From assembly GCA_026708965.1 (NCBI GenBank), contig JAPOTY010000037.1, positions 215,949 through 279,948 of the forward strand: a stretch of 64,000 nucleotides of DNA, in the 5' to 3' direction. Positions 1 to 8,703 of this stretch are shown piece after piece (position 1 is the stretch's first letter; every line of letters starts with the position of its first letter). This stretch comes from Gammaproteobacteria bacterium (GTDB lineage: Bacteria; Pseudomonadota; Gammaproteobacteria; Steroidobacterales; Foliamicaceae). The translations under genes and the position numbers were made by a program. Below the pieces are notes generated by a model. That model saw only the letters and a list, made by a program, of their open reading frames with translations. It was not told where the DNA came from and ran no database searches.

Positions 1-1354
1 CGGCGTGCTCCGACAACGCCTTGCCCAGCCCCTGCGGCGCGAATTCGAACGGCGGCACCATCGCGAATACCGCCTCATCGGCGATCAGAACATTGCCGCC
101 GCCGTAACCCGAATTGAGGCTGGCGGCCGCTTCGCCTAAGTAGTTATTGACCGTGGCGACCATTTCGCGGCGGTAAGCCTCGGCCGCGTCGGCAAACTGG
201 ATATGCCGGATCAGATCGGTGCCTGCCAGGGTCATGGAAAGCGAGCGCAGCGGCAGCGTGGGCGCCACGATGCCGAGCCGGTCCTGCAAGCGGCGCTGAC
301 GGGTATAGGCATCGCGCAGCCGGCCGAAATGCTGCTCGAATACCGGGAAATCGTATTCCTCGAATTTCTGCAAACGCAGCGCGCCAACGTACACCGGAAG
401 CTCAGCGACGGATTCCGCGCCATACTCGGCGAACAGGGCCTCCGATTCCTGCTGGAAACGCGCAAAGGGGGGCACGCCGTCGATTCCGCGCATCTGGTGC
501 GTGCGCATGTCCGCCATCCATTGGCCGAAAGCCGGAGTGGGATGCGCCGCCTTGGAAATCTCAACCGCGGCCTTGGGCGCAAGGAACGCGGCGAACGCCC
601 AGAAGCCGACCAGCACCATAAGCGCGGTGCGCACGTTCTTCGCCCAAGCGGACACGGCCAGGGTAAGAAACAGGAAAATCCCCGCGTACAGCGAGTACGA
701 GAGCGCCATCAACGCAACCCGCGCGCCGAGGGACTCGTTTTCCATCGACAGGCCGGTCAGCGACAGCGCCAAGCCTCCCGCCGCCACGCACAGCCCCGTT
801 ATCAGCGCGACCACGGCGCCGATTCCGAGCGCCTTGCCCCACAGCAGCTGCCGGTTGCTCACGCCCATGCTCAGCGCTTGGCGCAGGGTTCCGCTCTCGC
901 GCTCGCCGGCAAACGCCGTGAATCCGAGGAAAATAATCAGCAAAGGCATCAGCAGTTGCAGGATCATGGCGCCGCTCAAGTCCCCGAACCGCCCGATGGA
1001 ACTCTGGTCGGTCGCCGGGCGGCCAAGCGCGAAATTCTGCTTGTGCGCCTCCATGAACAAGGCGTTGCCGGCATAGTGATTGATGCCGTTATCGAAAAAA
1101 GCAAGCGGACCGGCCGGCTTGAAGGCGTAGTTGCCGTAATGCGCCCCGGCGTGCGGATTCTTGTTGCCTTGGTTCAGCCACTGCGCGTTGGTCCGGTCCT
1201 GGGACAGCCGCTGCATATCCATGTAGGCGCTGTGCTTCTGGCAGCCGGCCGCCATGGCCGTGAGCAGCAGCAGCGCCATCATGCCGGCGGTCCATTTGAA
1301 CCGCCCGTCGCGCACGATCTCAGAGAATTCCTTGCGTGCGATGGAAACGATCAT
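1..1354 (-). CDS. ABC-2 type transporter permease (DUF3526-like), 3' end outside window
   Basis: Inner-membrane permease of an ABC exporter; the C-terminus lies beyond position 1, so about 451 residues are visible. The ATG at 1354 follows a GAGGTG ribosome site by 8 bases. The protein opens with a short cytoplasmic stretch (MIVSIARKEFSEIVRDGRF) and a first membrane segment, has a long extracytoplasmic loop, then the typical ABC-2 permease stretch (LLIIFLGFTAFAGERESGTL, then RQALSMGVSNRQLLWGKALG) and further membrane helices, followed by another large soluble loop. This two-loop plan is usual for DUF3526 permeases. It sits 70 bases downstream of its ATPase gene on the same strand, so the two form one exporter. 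The substrate cannot be read from sequence. A GldF/NosY-like permease is the nearest alternative name. Confidence 0.8.
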   Translation of the reverse strand, partial: MIVSIARKEFSEIVRDGRFKWTAGMMALLLLTAMAAGCQKHSAYMDMQRLSQDRTNAQWLNQGNKNPHAGAHYGNYAFKPAGPLAFFDNGINHYAGNALFMEAHKQNFALGRPATDQSSIGRFGDLSGAMILQLLMPLLIIFLGFTAFAGERESGTLRQALSMGVSNRQLLWGKALGIGAVVALITGLCVAAGGLALSLTGLSMENESLGARVALMALSYSLYAGIFLFLTLAVSAWAKNVRTALMVLVGFWAFAAFLAPKAAVEISKAAHPTPAFGQWMADMRTHQMRGIDGVPPFARFQQESEALFAEYGAESVAELPVYVGALRLQKFEEYDFPVFEQHFGRLRDAYTRQRRLQDRLGIVAPTLPLRSLSMTLAGTDLIRHIQFADAAEAYRREMVATVNNYLGEAAASLNSGYGGGNVLIADEAVFAMVPPFEFAPQGLGKALSEHA

Positions 1355-1424
1355 GATTGTTGCACCTCAAATGCCGCATCCAGGATGCCGGAAGCGGCGC
1401 CAAGTCAGGCGGAGCGGCATCCTC

Positions 1425-2141
1425 CTAGGCGTAGCGTCCGCCGACGTGCATATGCTGGAGATAGATTTTCTCCAGGTCGGCATGGGACACCTCGCCGGCG
1501 CTGAGCTCATCGACCAAGCGCCCTTCCTTCATAATGCCGATGCGCGTGCCGGTTTCCTTGGCGCGGAACAGATCGTGGGTGGCCATCAGGATGGCGGCGC
1601 CGTCCGCTTTCAATTTCAGCAGGAGCTCGGAGAATTCGTTGCTGGCCTTGGGATCGAGGCCAGCTGTGGGCTCGTCCAGCAGCAGCGCCTTGGCCTGCTT
1701 GGCCAGCGCCACGGCCAAGCCGACCTTCTGGCGCATGCCCTTCGAGTAGGTCTTGACCCGCCGACCCGCGGCCCCGTCCTGAAGGCCCGCGCGCCGCAGG
1801 AAGCCGCGATACTCCCCCTGCGAATAATCGCGTCCGCCCAAGCGCGAAAAATAGCGCAGATTCTCCAGCGCCGTCAGGTTGCCGTAGAGCATGACCTGCT
1901 CGGGGATATAGGCCAGCAGCTTCTTGGTTTCCAGCGGCTGCTCGGCCACGTCCAAGCCGCCCACCGCGGCCGTGCCGCCGTCCGGACGGATGAAGTTCAG
2001 GAACAGGCTGATGGTGGTGGTCTTGCCGGCGCCGTTGGCGCCCAGCAGGCAGTAGATATCGCCGCCCTCCACGGTCATGTCCAGCCCCTTGAGGGCCTCG
2101 GTGCCGCCGTAGCTTTTCTTTAGCTTGGTCGCTTGCAGCAA
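1425..2141 (-). CDS. ABC transporter ATP-binding protein
   Basis: A 238-residue cytoplasmic ATPase that powers the adjacent ABC-2 permease. Visible motifs in order: Walker A GANGAGKTT (about residues 34-42), the LSGGQ-type signature written YSKGMRQK (about 132-139), Walker B ALLLDEPTAGLDP, and the switch histidine in ATHD. The length and the single nucleotide-binding domain fit the CcmA/NatA-type half-transporter ATPases. It is the first gene of a two-gene unit with the permease. The 134-base gap upstream separates it from the orphan ATPase gene. The transported compound is unknown. Confidence 0.9.
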   Translation of the reverse strand: MLQATKLKKSYGGTEALKGLDMTVEGGDIYCLLGANGAGKTTTISLFLNFIRPDGGTAAVGGLDVAEQPLETKKLLAYIPEQVMLYGNLTALENLRYFSRLGGRDYSQGEYRGFLRRAGLQDGAAGRRVKTYSKGMRQKVGLAVALAKQAKALLLDEPTAGLDPKASNEFSELLLKLKADGAAILMATHDLFRAKETGTRIGIMKEGRLVDELSAGEVSHADLEKIYLQHMHVGGRYA

Positions 2142-2275
2142 ATCGCAGCCTCCTCCTCGCGCTGCCGATTATAGGATGCGCGCCAAAGGCGGAAAGTGGC
2201 GCAGCAAGGCGATGAGCGCTTGGCGGCGGCGATGAGCCTCTCGCCGGATACGGCTCTGCGCCGCAACCCCGCCGC

Positions 2276-3607
2276 CTATCCGTCGCCGAGCAGGTATCGG
2301 GCGAACGAGGGAATGGGCATCGAATAGGCGTATTCATCGTCTGCGAGCACCAGGAATCCGCTGTGCTCAGCATCCCGCACAAACCGCGTGATATCCGCGT
2401 CGGATAAACCCGGCGACACCGCCCGGATGGATTTCTTCAGGTCGGCGGCAGGGAGCCGTGATTCGCGGCCTTCGAAGAGCGGAGTGAGCCTCCTTGCCAG
2501 ATTGCCGAATTCAATGTTGCGGCGCGTCAGCCGCGCGATGCGCTGCCGGTAGTAGTTCGCGCGCGCCTTGTCGCCCTCGCGCATCGCCGCCCCGAGGTCG
2601 GCACCCTCCGCGTCCATGCGCTCCGAGCTGGCCTCGCGAAGATGGCGGACGGCGGCGTTGAGATACACCGCCAGATGCTGCGGCCAGTTGGCGGCGCGGG
2701 CCAGAATCGCCTCGCGCCATGCCGAGCCGCCGCGCACGCCGAAGGCGTTGAAGCACCGGTCAACGGTCTGCCCTGCAGCCCGGTCATCGAGCCCCCGAAG
2801 GTGGATGATCCGACCGTCCGCCAGACGGGAAACGCCCACATCGCCCAAGGCCAGCAAGGTTCCGGGCAGGCCGAAGGCGCAGAACGAGACCGGCGCCCTG
2901 ACGATGCCTTGGTGCAAAGCGCTCAAAGTCCCGCCGCCCGCGTTGGGCGCGCCGGGCCGGATGCCCTGCGCCTCGTCGATCATGAGCACGATCTGCCAGG
3001 ACTGCCAGGCGGGACGCCGCGCGGCGGCCTGCGCGATGGACCTCGGCGGCCCCTCGCGCGAGGCACCCAGCGAGAAGCCCAGCACGCTTCCGCCCCGGTC
3101 CAGAAACTCCCTGGCTTTGGCCTTCGCCCCCGCTGGATCGAGTTTGCCCCAATAGTCGCCGAGCCTTTCCAGGAGGCCGGCTTCGGCGGATGCCGATGCC
3201 AGCAGGTCCGCCGCCAGCCGGGAGACAATGGCCGCGTCGATCGCGTCGGCGATGTCCGGCGGCGACTCCGCGTCGCCCGCGGACAGCGGCACCGGCAGCC
3301 ACCGCCGCCCCCCGGCCCCGGCCGGCGGCAGCGACCGCATCTCCTCCATGAACTGGCACATCAGGGCGCTCTTGCCCACCCCGGGCGGCCCCTCCACGAC
3401 AATCGTCGCGTTGCCGCGCCGGTCGCGCGACAGGGCGTTGGCAACCCGCCGGAAGATGCCAAGCTCGGACTCGCGACCGGAAAAGAACGGCAACCCGCGG
3501 CCAGTGATTTGGGCGCGGTCCCCATCCGCCAGGAAGTCCGCCAAGAAAACCCGATCCTGTTCGCGCAGGCGACCATCATCCCGGTAGTTTTCATCGACCA
3601 ACGCCAC
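2276..3607 (-). CDS. Orphan P-loop ATPase with DEAQ Walker B (ORC/STAND-like)
   Basis: ATP-binding protein of unknown job, 443 residues from the GTG at 3607; the frame stays open to a GTG at 3682, and neither start has a convincing ribosome site. It carries Walker A GPPGVGKSAL after a FFSGRESELGIF segment typical of AAA/ORC-type proteins, and Walker B IVLMIDEAQ. The WPQHLAVYL segment followed by a YYRQR segment resembles a widespread but uncharacterised bacterial ATP-binding family. The DEAQ form also occurs in TniB/ExeA ATPases, but no transposase or secretion gene is near. The C-terminal third looks like a small winged-helix region (DADITRFVRDAEHSGFLVL). It stands alone between an exporter and a metabolic pair. 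Confidence 0.65.
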   Translation of the reverse strand: MALVDENYRDDGRLREQDRVFLADFLADGDRAQITGRGLPFFSGRESELGIFRRVANALSRDRRGNATIVVEGPPGVGKSALMCQFMEEMRSLPPAGAGGRRWLPVPLSAGDAESPPDIADAIDAAIVSRLAADLLASASAEAGLLERLGDYWGKLDPAGAKAKAREFLDRGGSVLGFSLGASREGPPRSIAQAAARRPAWQSWQIVLMIDEAQGIRPGAPNAGGGTLSALHQGIVRAPVSFCAFGLPGTLLALGDVGVSRLADGRIIHLRGLDDRAAGQTVDRCFNAFGVRGGSAWREAILARAANWPQHLAVYLNAAVRHLREASSERMDAEGADLGAAMREGDKARANYYRQRIARLTRRNIEFGNLARRLTPLFEGRESRLPAADLKKSIRAVSPGLSDADITRFVRDAEHSGFLVLADDEYAYSMPIPSFARYLLGDG

Positions 3608-3850
3608 TCTCGGCACTGTAGCACGAAACCCCGATCGCCGCCGCGCTCTCCCGCTGGAAGATGTACGGCGCTGCCGGGACACCGGTTAGCGTTTGCGCGA
3701 CCGCCCAGCCCAGCGCCAACAAAAACGGCGCACGATCTTCACAAGCGCTGAGCCATCGGAGTTGGCAAGCTATATGCTCGCCCGCTGCTGTCCCAATAAT
3801 GCGAAATCGGGGTTGTGCAAGGCATTCAGCGCATTCATGCAAGATCCGGG

Positions 3851-4993
3851 CTAGAGGGCTGCATCCAAGGCCTCGATCAGGTCTTGAGGGTCTTCCAGTC
3901 CCACCGACAGGCGGACCATCCCGTCGCGCAAACCCACGCGGCGGCGTTCCTCCGGCTCGACATCGGCATGGGTCATGGTGGCCGGATGCGTAATCAGCGA
4001 TTCCACCGCGCCGAGGTTTTCCGCCAGCGTCCAAAGCCGGACGCGGTCCATCAGGTTCTTGCCGGCCTCAAGCCCGCCCTTGAGCTCGCACCAGAGCATG
4101 GCGCCGAAACCGCTGGCTTGGCGCTTCGCCAGATCGTGCTGCGCGAACGATTCAAGGCCCGGATAGCAGACTTCGCCCACGGCCGGATGCCCGCCCAGAT
4201 ACCGCGCGATGGCCATGGCGCTGGCCGATTGCTTGTCCATGCGCACGGACAGGGTCTTAACGCCCTGCAGCGTCAGCCAAGCCACCATCGGCGACATGAT
4301 GCTGCCGGTGGCGTTCTGGACGAACCGCAGCTGCTCGTCGAGTTCGGCGCTGGCCGCGATCAGGGCGCCGCCAACCGTTGCGTTATGACCGTCGATATAC
4401 TTGGTGGTGCTGTGCAGCGAAATATCCGCGCCCAGCGCCAGCGGCTGCTGGCAATACGGCGAAAGAAAAGTGTTATCGACCACATGCGCCAGGCCGTTGC
4501 TGCGCGCAATTTCCGAGAGCGCCGCAATATCGCTGAGCGCCAGCGTGGGATTGGCCGGCGTTTCGGTCAGCAGCAGCCGGGTGTCGGGCGTAATGGCGGC
4601 GCGCACCGCATCCGGATCGGATGTATCGACAAACGTGAAGCGCGCGCCGAAACGGGCGAAAATCTGCGTGCATACCCGGTAGGTGCCGCCGTAGGCCACC
4701 TGCGATACCAGCGCGTGGTCGCCGGATTTCAGCAAAGCGTGCAGGACCGCGCTGACGGCGGCCATGCCGGTTGAATAGCAGCTGCAATCGGCGCCGTCCT
4801 CCAGTCCGGCCAGCCGCTTCTCCAGCGCCCTGACCGTGGGATTGCCGCTGCGCGAATACGAGTAGCCCTTCGACAGGTAGCCGTCCACCGATGGCTGGGC
4901 AAAGGTGGTGGACTGGTGGATGGGCGGCAGCATCGCGCCTGTGGCCGGATCGGGTTCGGTGCCGGCATGGATCTGCCTGGTCGAAAAGCGCAT
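3851..4993 (-). CDS. Cys/Met metabolism PLP enzyme (cystathionine gamma-synthase / methionine gamma-lyase family)
   Basis: A 380-residue PLP-dependent trans-sulfuration enzyme. The PLP lysine is K198 in SLHSTTKYIDGH; YSYSRSGNPT (45-54), CYSTGMAA and ETPANPT are the family's cofactor and substrate segments, and the C-terminus carries the usual RLSVGLEDPQDLI. The length matches MetB, MetC and methionine gamma-lyase, which sequence inspection alone does not separate reliably. Its ATG lies one base after the stop of the upstream acyl-CoA dehydrogenase gene, so the two are co-transcribed and probably translationally coupled. That pairing favours a catabolic lyase over a biosynthetic synthase, but this is inference. 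Confidence 0.85.
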   Translation of the reverse strand: MRFSTRQIHAGTEPDPATGAMLPPIHQSTTFAQPSVDGYLSKGYSYSRSGNPTVRALEKRLAGLEDGADCSCYSTGMAAVSAVLHALLKSGDHALVSQVAYGGTYRVCTQIFARFGARFTFVDTSDPDAVRAAITPDTRLLLTETPANPTLALSDIAALSEIARSNGLAHVVDNTFLSPYCQQPLALGADISLHSTTKYIDGHNATVGGALIAASAELDEQLRFVQNATGSIMSPMVAWLTLQGVKTLSVRMDKQSASAMAIARYLGGHPAVGEVCYPGLESFAQHDLAKRQASGFGAMLWCELKGGLEAGKNLMDRVRLWTLAENLGAVESLITHPATMTHADVEPEERRRVGLRDGMVRLSVGLEDPQDLIEALDAAL

Positions 4994-4994
4994 C

Positions 4995-6755
4995 TCAGAA
5001 CTGCTCGGCGCTCAGCGCCATGGTGCTGGCCGCGCCCGAGCGAATCCGCCGCGCCAGCGCTCCCACCTGGGGCATGAAATGCTCGGCGTAGAAGCGGGCG
5101 CAAACGCGGCGCGCCTCGGCGGCGCGGGCATCGCCGCCGCCCGCAACGGCCAGCGCGGCGCGGGCGTGCAGCCAGCCGCCGCACAAATACCCCAGCATCA
5201 TCATCAAGTTGAAAGCGGCGGCGCCCGGCAGATCCTGCTGCGCGCCCAGCTCGGCGAAGAACCATTCAACAACCGATGCGGCTTGCTCGATGCCCTCCTC
5301 CAGCGCTGCCGCCACCACTTGATCCTCGCCTGCGAGCGCGCCCATTTGATCCAAGGTCTCCCGCATATCGGAAAGCAGTTCCCGCAGCGCCGCGCCTTGG
5401 TCGCGGATGATCTTGCGCCCCACGAGATCGCCGGCTTGGATGCCGGATGTGCCCTCGTAGATCGTGGTGATGCGGGCATCGCGGTAATGCTGCGCGGCGC
5501 CGGTCTCCTCCACATAGCCCATGCCTCCATGGATCTGGATGCCCAGCGAGGTCAGTTCGACGGCCCGCTCGCAATTCCAGCCTTTGATGATGGGCGTGAG
5601 CAGGTCCAGCCGCCGCTGGTGGCAAGCCCGCTGCCCGTCGTCGGGATGGCGGCGGGCGAAGTCGGTGTGCATGGCCGCCATGTAGGTGAGCGCGCGCATC
5701 GCGAAAATCTGCGATTTCATTTCCATCAGCATCCGGCGCACATCCGGATGCCGCAGGATCGGCACGGTTTCCCGGCCGCCGGGCGCCTTGCCTTGCATCC
5801 TATTGGCGGCGAAGTCCAGCGCCTGCTGATAGGCGCGCTCGGCTATGGCCACGCCCTGCAATCCAACCGATAGGCGCGCATCGTTCATCATCGCGAACAT
5901 GTGGGGCAAACCCTGGTTCTCCTCGCCCACTAGGTAGCCCACGGCATCCTCGTAGCTCATCACGCAGGTGGGGCTGCCGTGCAGCCCCAGCTTGTGCTCC
6001 ACCGACACCGCTCGCACATTGTTGGCCGAGCCGGGGGCGCCGTCGGCATCCGGGATGCGCTTGGGCACTAGGAACAGCGACAGCCCGCGGGTGCCTTCGG
6101 GCGCGTCGGGAAGGCGCGCCAGAACCAGGTGAAGGATATTGCCGGCCATGTCGTGGTCGCCGAAGGTAATGAATATCTTCTGCCCGTTGATGAGGTAGTG
6201 GCCGTTTTCCGGCTTGGCTTGGCAGCGCACTAATCCCAAATCGGAGCCTGCCTGGGGCTCGGTGAGGTTCATGGTGCCGGTCCACTCGCCGCTCACCAGC
6301 TTCGGCAGGAATTGGCGGCGCAAATCCTCGCTGGCGTACAGCTCCAGCGCATGCTGCGCCCCCTGGCTCAGCAGCGGGCACAGCGACCAAGCCAGATTGG
6401 CCGATTGCCACATCTCCTGCACGGGCATCGAGACCACCTGCGGCAGCCCTTGGCCGCCGTGGGCCTCAGGCGCCGAGATTCCGCCCCATCCGCCTTCCGC
6501 AAACGCTTGGTACGCCTGGCGGAAGCTTTCGGGAACATGGACCTGTCCGTCGCGAATATCGGCGCCGGCGCCATCCCCTTGGGCATTGATCGGCGCCAGC
6601 ACGTTGGAGGCCAGCTCGCCGGCTTCCTCCATCACTGAACGGGCCAGCTCCCCGGTGAGCATTTCGCAGCCCGGAAGAGCGGCAATCGCGTCCATTCCGG
6701 CCACGGAATCCAGAATGAACAGCATTTCATCGACAGGCGGCCGATAGTCGGACAT
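4995..6755 (-). CDS. Acyl-CoA dehydrogenase with C-terminal extension domain
   Basis: FAD-dependent acyl-CoA dehydrogenase of 586 residues, the size of the long subclass that includes DmdC and related enzymes, not the usual 380-residue form. ATG 6755 is chosen because a GGAGA site lies 4 bases upstream and the protein then starts MSDYRPPVDEMLF, typical of the family. Visible are the FAD segment (GTMNLTEPQAGSDLG), the nucleotide region HGGMGYVEETGAAQHYRDAR, and the putative catalytic Glu in TTIYEGTSGIQ. The last 120 residues form a helical AcdC-type tail (DQMGALAGEDQVVAAALEEG). Electrons would go to ETF and then to the ETF-QO encoded at 37 kb. Its partner gene is a PLP sulfur enzyme, so a methylthio-acyl-CoA substrate is possible but unproven. 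Confidence 0.85.
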   Translation of the reverse strand: MSDYRPPVDEMLFILDSVAGMDAIAALPGCEMLTGELARSVMEEAGELASNVLAPINAQGDGAGADIRDGQVHVPESFRQAYQAFAEGGWGGISAPEAHGGQGLPQVVSMPVQEMWQSANLAWSLCPLLSQGAQHALELYASEDLRRQFLPKLVSGEWTGTMNLTEPQAGSDLGLVRCQAKPENGHYLINGQKIFITFGDHDMAGNILHLVLARLPDAPEGTRGLSLFLVPKRIPDADGAPGSANNVRAVSVEHKLGLHGSPTCVMSYEDAVGYLVGEENQGLPHMFAMMNDARLSVGLQGVAIAERAYQQALDFAANRMQGKAPGGRETVPILRHPDVRRMLMEMKSQIFAMRALTYMAAMHTDFARRHPDDGQRACHQRRLDLLTPIIKGWNCERAVELTSLGIQIHGGMGYVEETGAAQHYRDARITTIYEGTSGIQAGDLVGRKIIRDQGAALRELLSDMRETLDQMGALAGEDQVVAAALEEGIEQAASVVEWFFAELGAQQDLPGAAAFNLMMMLGYLCGGWLHARAALAVAGGGDARAAEARRVCARFYAEHFMPQVGALARRIRSGAASTMALSAEQF

Positions 6756-6983
6756 GGGGTCTCCGCACGAACCCGCTAAAGGGCCGCTTATTGTACCCGC
6801 GCCCGCTAAACGCGATTCGCTGTTATATTGCCATCCGCAAGGCATTTTGCGGGCGGAAGCGCCGACAGGTTTCCTCCCCTGCGAACCCACTGGCAACGCC
6901 CGTCATCTTGCGCGCCGAAAGCTCTGACTGAAGAGGATAGAAAAACGATGAGGACATTAGCATTGCCGCCGAGGAATAGATCG

Positions 6984-7814
6984 ATGCGAATCATTTCCGC
7001 ACTCCTTCTTTGCGCCTGCGCGGCTGTTCATGCGCCGCGCGGCGGCGCCGACGAGCCGTCGGCCTCCCGCGCGGCGGCGCCGGAAACGCTGCGCGCCTGG
7101 GTCGATGCGCGGGCCGGGAAAGGCGCGCCGGTCCACTGGATATCCGAAGGCGGCGTTTACGACTATCCCTCCGGAAAGAAGCTGCTGGGAATGATCGGTT
7201 TCGACAGCTCCACGGCGATCTGGCCCGACGACCCCGATGGCACGGTCATCCATCTGACACGTAAGACCTACGCCTATACCGATCCGGTTAGCGGGGAAGT
7301 CCTCGCCGAATACGAGGGCAGGCCGGTGGAGCCGATCGCCTACCCCTACCAGCTGATCCGCTACCGCATGAGGGACGGCCGCATTTATGGCGAAGTCGAG
7401 CAAGGGGTTGGCGACCAGGTCCAGAGAATCAAATCCCGAAACGGCATGCAGGTGCGCAAGCTGGGCCGCGGCACGACCGCGGTCACCGCCTCGGTTTTCC
7501 TCGATTTCCCGATCCCCGGGGGCAACCGCTACCAAGCCTGGGAAAACTACGATTTCTTTCTCCATTCCGACGAGACCGTGGACGAGCCTCATCAGCTGAG
7601 CTGGCAGCGCTACGGCGCGCGGCCTCCTTTTGCTGGCGAAGGCAACGCGATCTACCATCTGCTCTCCTGGCGGGTCGAGAGCCATGAGGAGTTTCCCCCG
7701 GCGCTGCTGGAGTGGGCCGAAAAGGAAATGCCCATGTGGCTGCGCCCGCCCGCCGACCTCGAGGAAATTCGCGCCCTGCAAGCAGGCGCCGCCGAAGACG
7801 GCTGGCCGCAATAA
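6984..7814 (+). CDS. Secreted DUF1838-like protein
   Basis: A 276-residue exported protein of unknown function. The ATG at 6984 has GAGGA 8 bases upstream and gives a clean signal peptide (MRIISALLLCACAAVHA). An in-frame ATG at 6948 also has a GAGGA site and would add 12 residues. The body carries DUF1838-like features: HWISEGGVYDYPSGKKLLGM, then HLTRKTYAYTDPVSGEVL and YPYQLIRYRMRDGRIYGE. It is convergent with a second DUF1838 gene 21 bases away, which supports a shared process. The first 40 codons of the longest open frame cover the upstream promoter region and are not believed. Confidence 0.7.
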   Translation: MRIISALLLCACAAVHAPRGGADEPSASRAAAPETLRAWVDARAGKGAPVHWISEGGVYDYPSGKKLLGMIGFDSSTAIWPDDPDGTVIHLTRKTYAYTDPVSGEVLAEYEGRPVEPIAYPYQLIRYRMRDGRIYGEVEQGVGDQVQRIKSRNGMQVRKLGRGTTAVTASVFLDFPIPGGNRYQAWENYDFFLHSDETVDEPHQLSWQRYGARPPFAGEGNAIYHLLSWRVESHEEFPPALLEWAEKEMPMWLRPPADLEEIRALQAGAAEDGWPQ

Positions 7815-7835
7815 CCTGGCGCGACTGGCGGCCAG

Positions 7836-8657
7836 CTACCCGGGGCGGGCAGTGAGCTTGTCGGGATGCTCCGTTTCGAGGCGCTCGCGGTAGGAAGGCG
7901 GCAGCGATTCGACCGAGTCGAGCTTGAGGCCGGCGGCATGCCAGATCAGGTGGCCCGGACGCCCGTCCATCCTCATCCAGGCGCGCCAAGGCATGAATAC
8001 GGTGGAAGCGAACTGGGTGCTGAGCCGTTCAATGGCCGGATTATTGAATGCATCCAGCGGGCAGCTCATCGTCTGGCGCTGCAGGCGCGGCGGGGCCATT
8101 CCGGGGGGATACTCGGTCTCCTTGCTGAGCCAGACCTGGCCGCCGCCGGATAGGACGCGGTAAGCCGGCGGCTTTTCCGGCATCTGTTCAATGAAGGGCG
8201 TGGGCCGGATGCCTTTCTCCGAATAATTGAAGCCGCGGCCGGCGCCGCCGCCCTGCACGGCGGCCGGCGCTTCCAGCGTTTCGCCGGTGTAGGGATTGCG
8301 CCATTCACCGAGCCACTCGCCGCTTTCGGCGTCTTTCAGAAATGACACGGTATGGCCGACCAGCTCGAACTCGCCGGCGGCAAGATGGCGCATCCAGTAC
8401 ATCTCCATGCCCTCGAAGCCGAACAGAAGCCGGGGCGCCTTGCCATCCTCGGCGCCGTAGATCACGCCGCTGTACCACCAGGGAACATCCTCCTCGCGCA
8501 GGCTCGCCTGGATGCGGATCAGCGCCAGCAGGTTGTCCAGCGGCGTGGGAAGGGAAATAGCCGAGCCTGCATCGGGTGGCGCCAATGATGAAAAAGGCGC
8601 GCCCATCACCGCCAGCCCTCCCGCCCCGCCCAAAAACCGCCGGCGGGTGAATTTCAC
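7836..8657 (-). CDS. Tat-exported DUF1838 family protein
   Basis: A 273-residue protein with a twin-arginine signal (KFTRRRFLGGAGGLAVMG) directly after the GTG at 8657, which is why that start is preferred over a TTG at 8732 that would add 25 atypical residues. Core features match DUF1838: WWYSGVIYGAEDGKAPRLLF, then GHTVSFLKDAESGEWLGEW and RNPYTGETLEAP, and a C-terminal MPWRAWMRMDGRPGHL. Tat export suggests folding, possibly with a cofactor, before translocation to the periplasm. It lies 46 bases downstream of the 601-residue gene on the same strand, as the last gene of a three-gene unit with the FAD oxidase. Function is unknown. Confidence 0.75.
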   Translation of the reverse strand: MKFTRRRFLGGAGGLAVMGAPFSSLAPPDAGSAISLPTPLDNLLALIRIQASLREEDVPWWYSGVIYGAEDGKAPRLLFGFEGMEMYWMRHLAAGEFELVGHTVSFLKDAESGEWLGEWRNPYTGETLEAPAAVQGGGAGRGFNYSEKGIRPTPFIEQMPEKPPAYRVLSGGGQVWLSKETEYPPGMAPPRLQRQTMSCPLDAFNNPAIERLSTQFASTVFMPWRAWMRMDGRPGHLIWHAAGLKLDSVESLPPSYRERLETEHPDKLTARPG

Positions 8658-8703
8658 GTCGCGGGGGCTTGCGGGCCGCGGTCCGATCACGGCGGGCGCG
8701 GCC

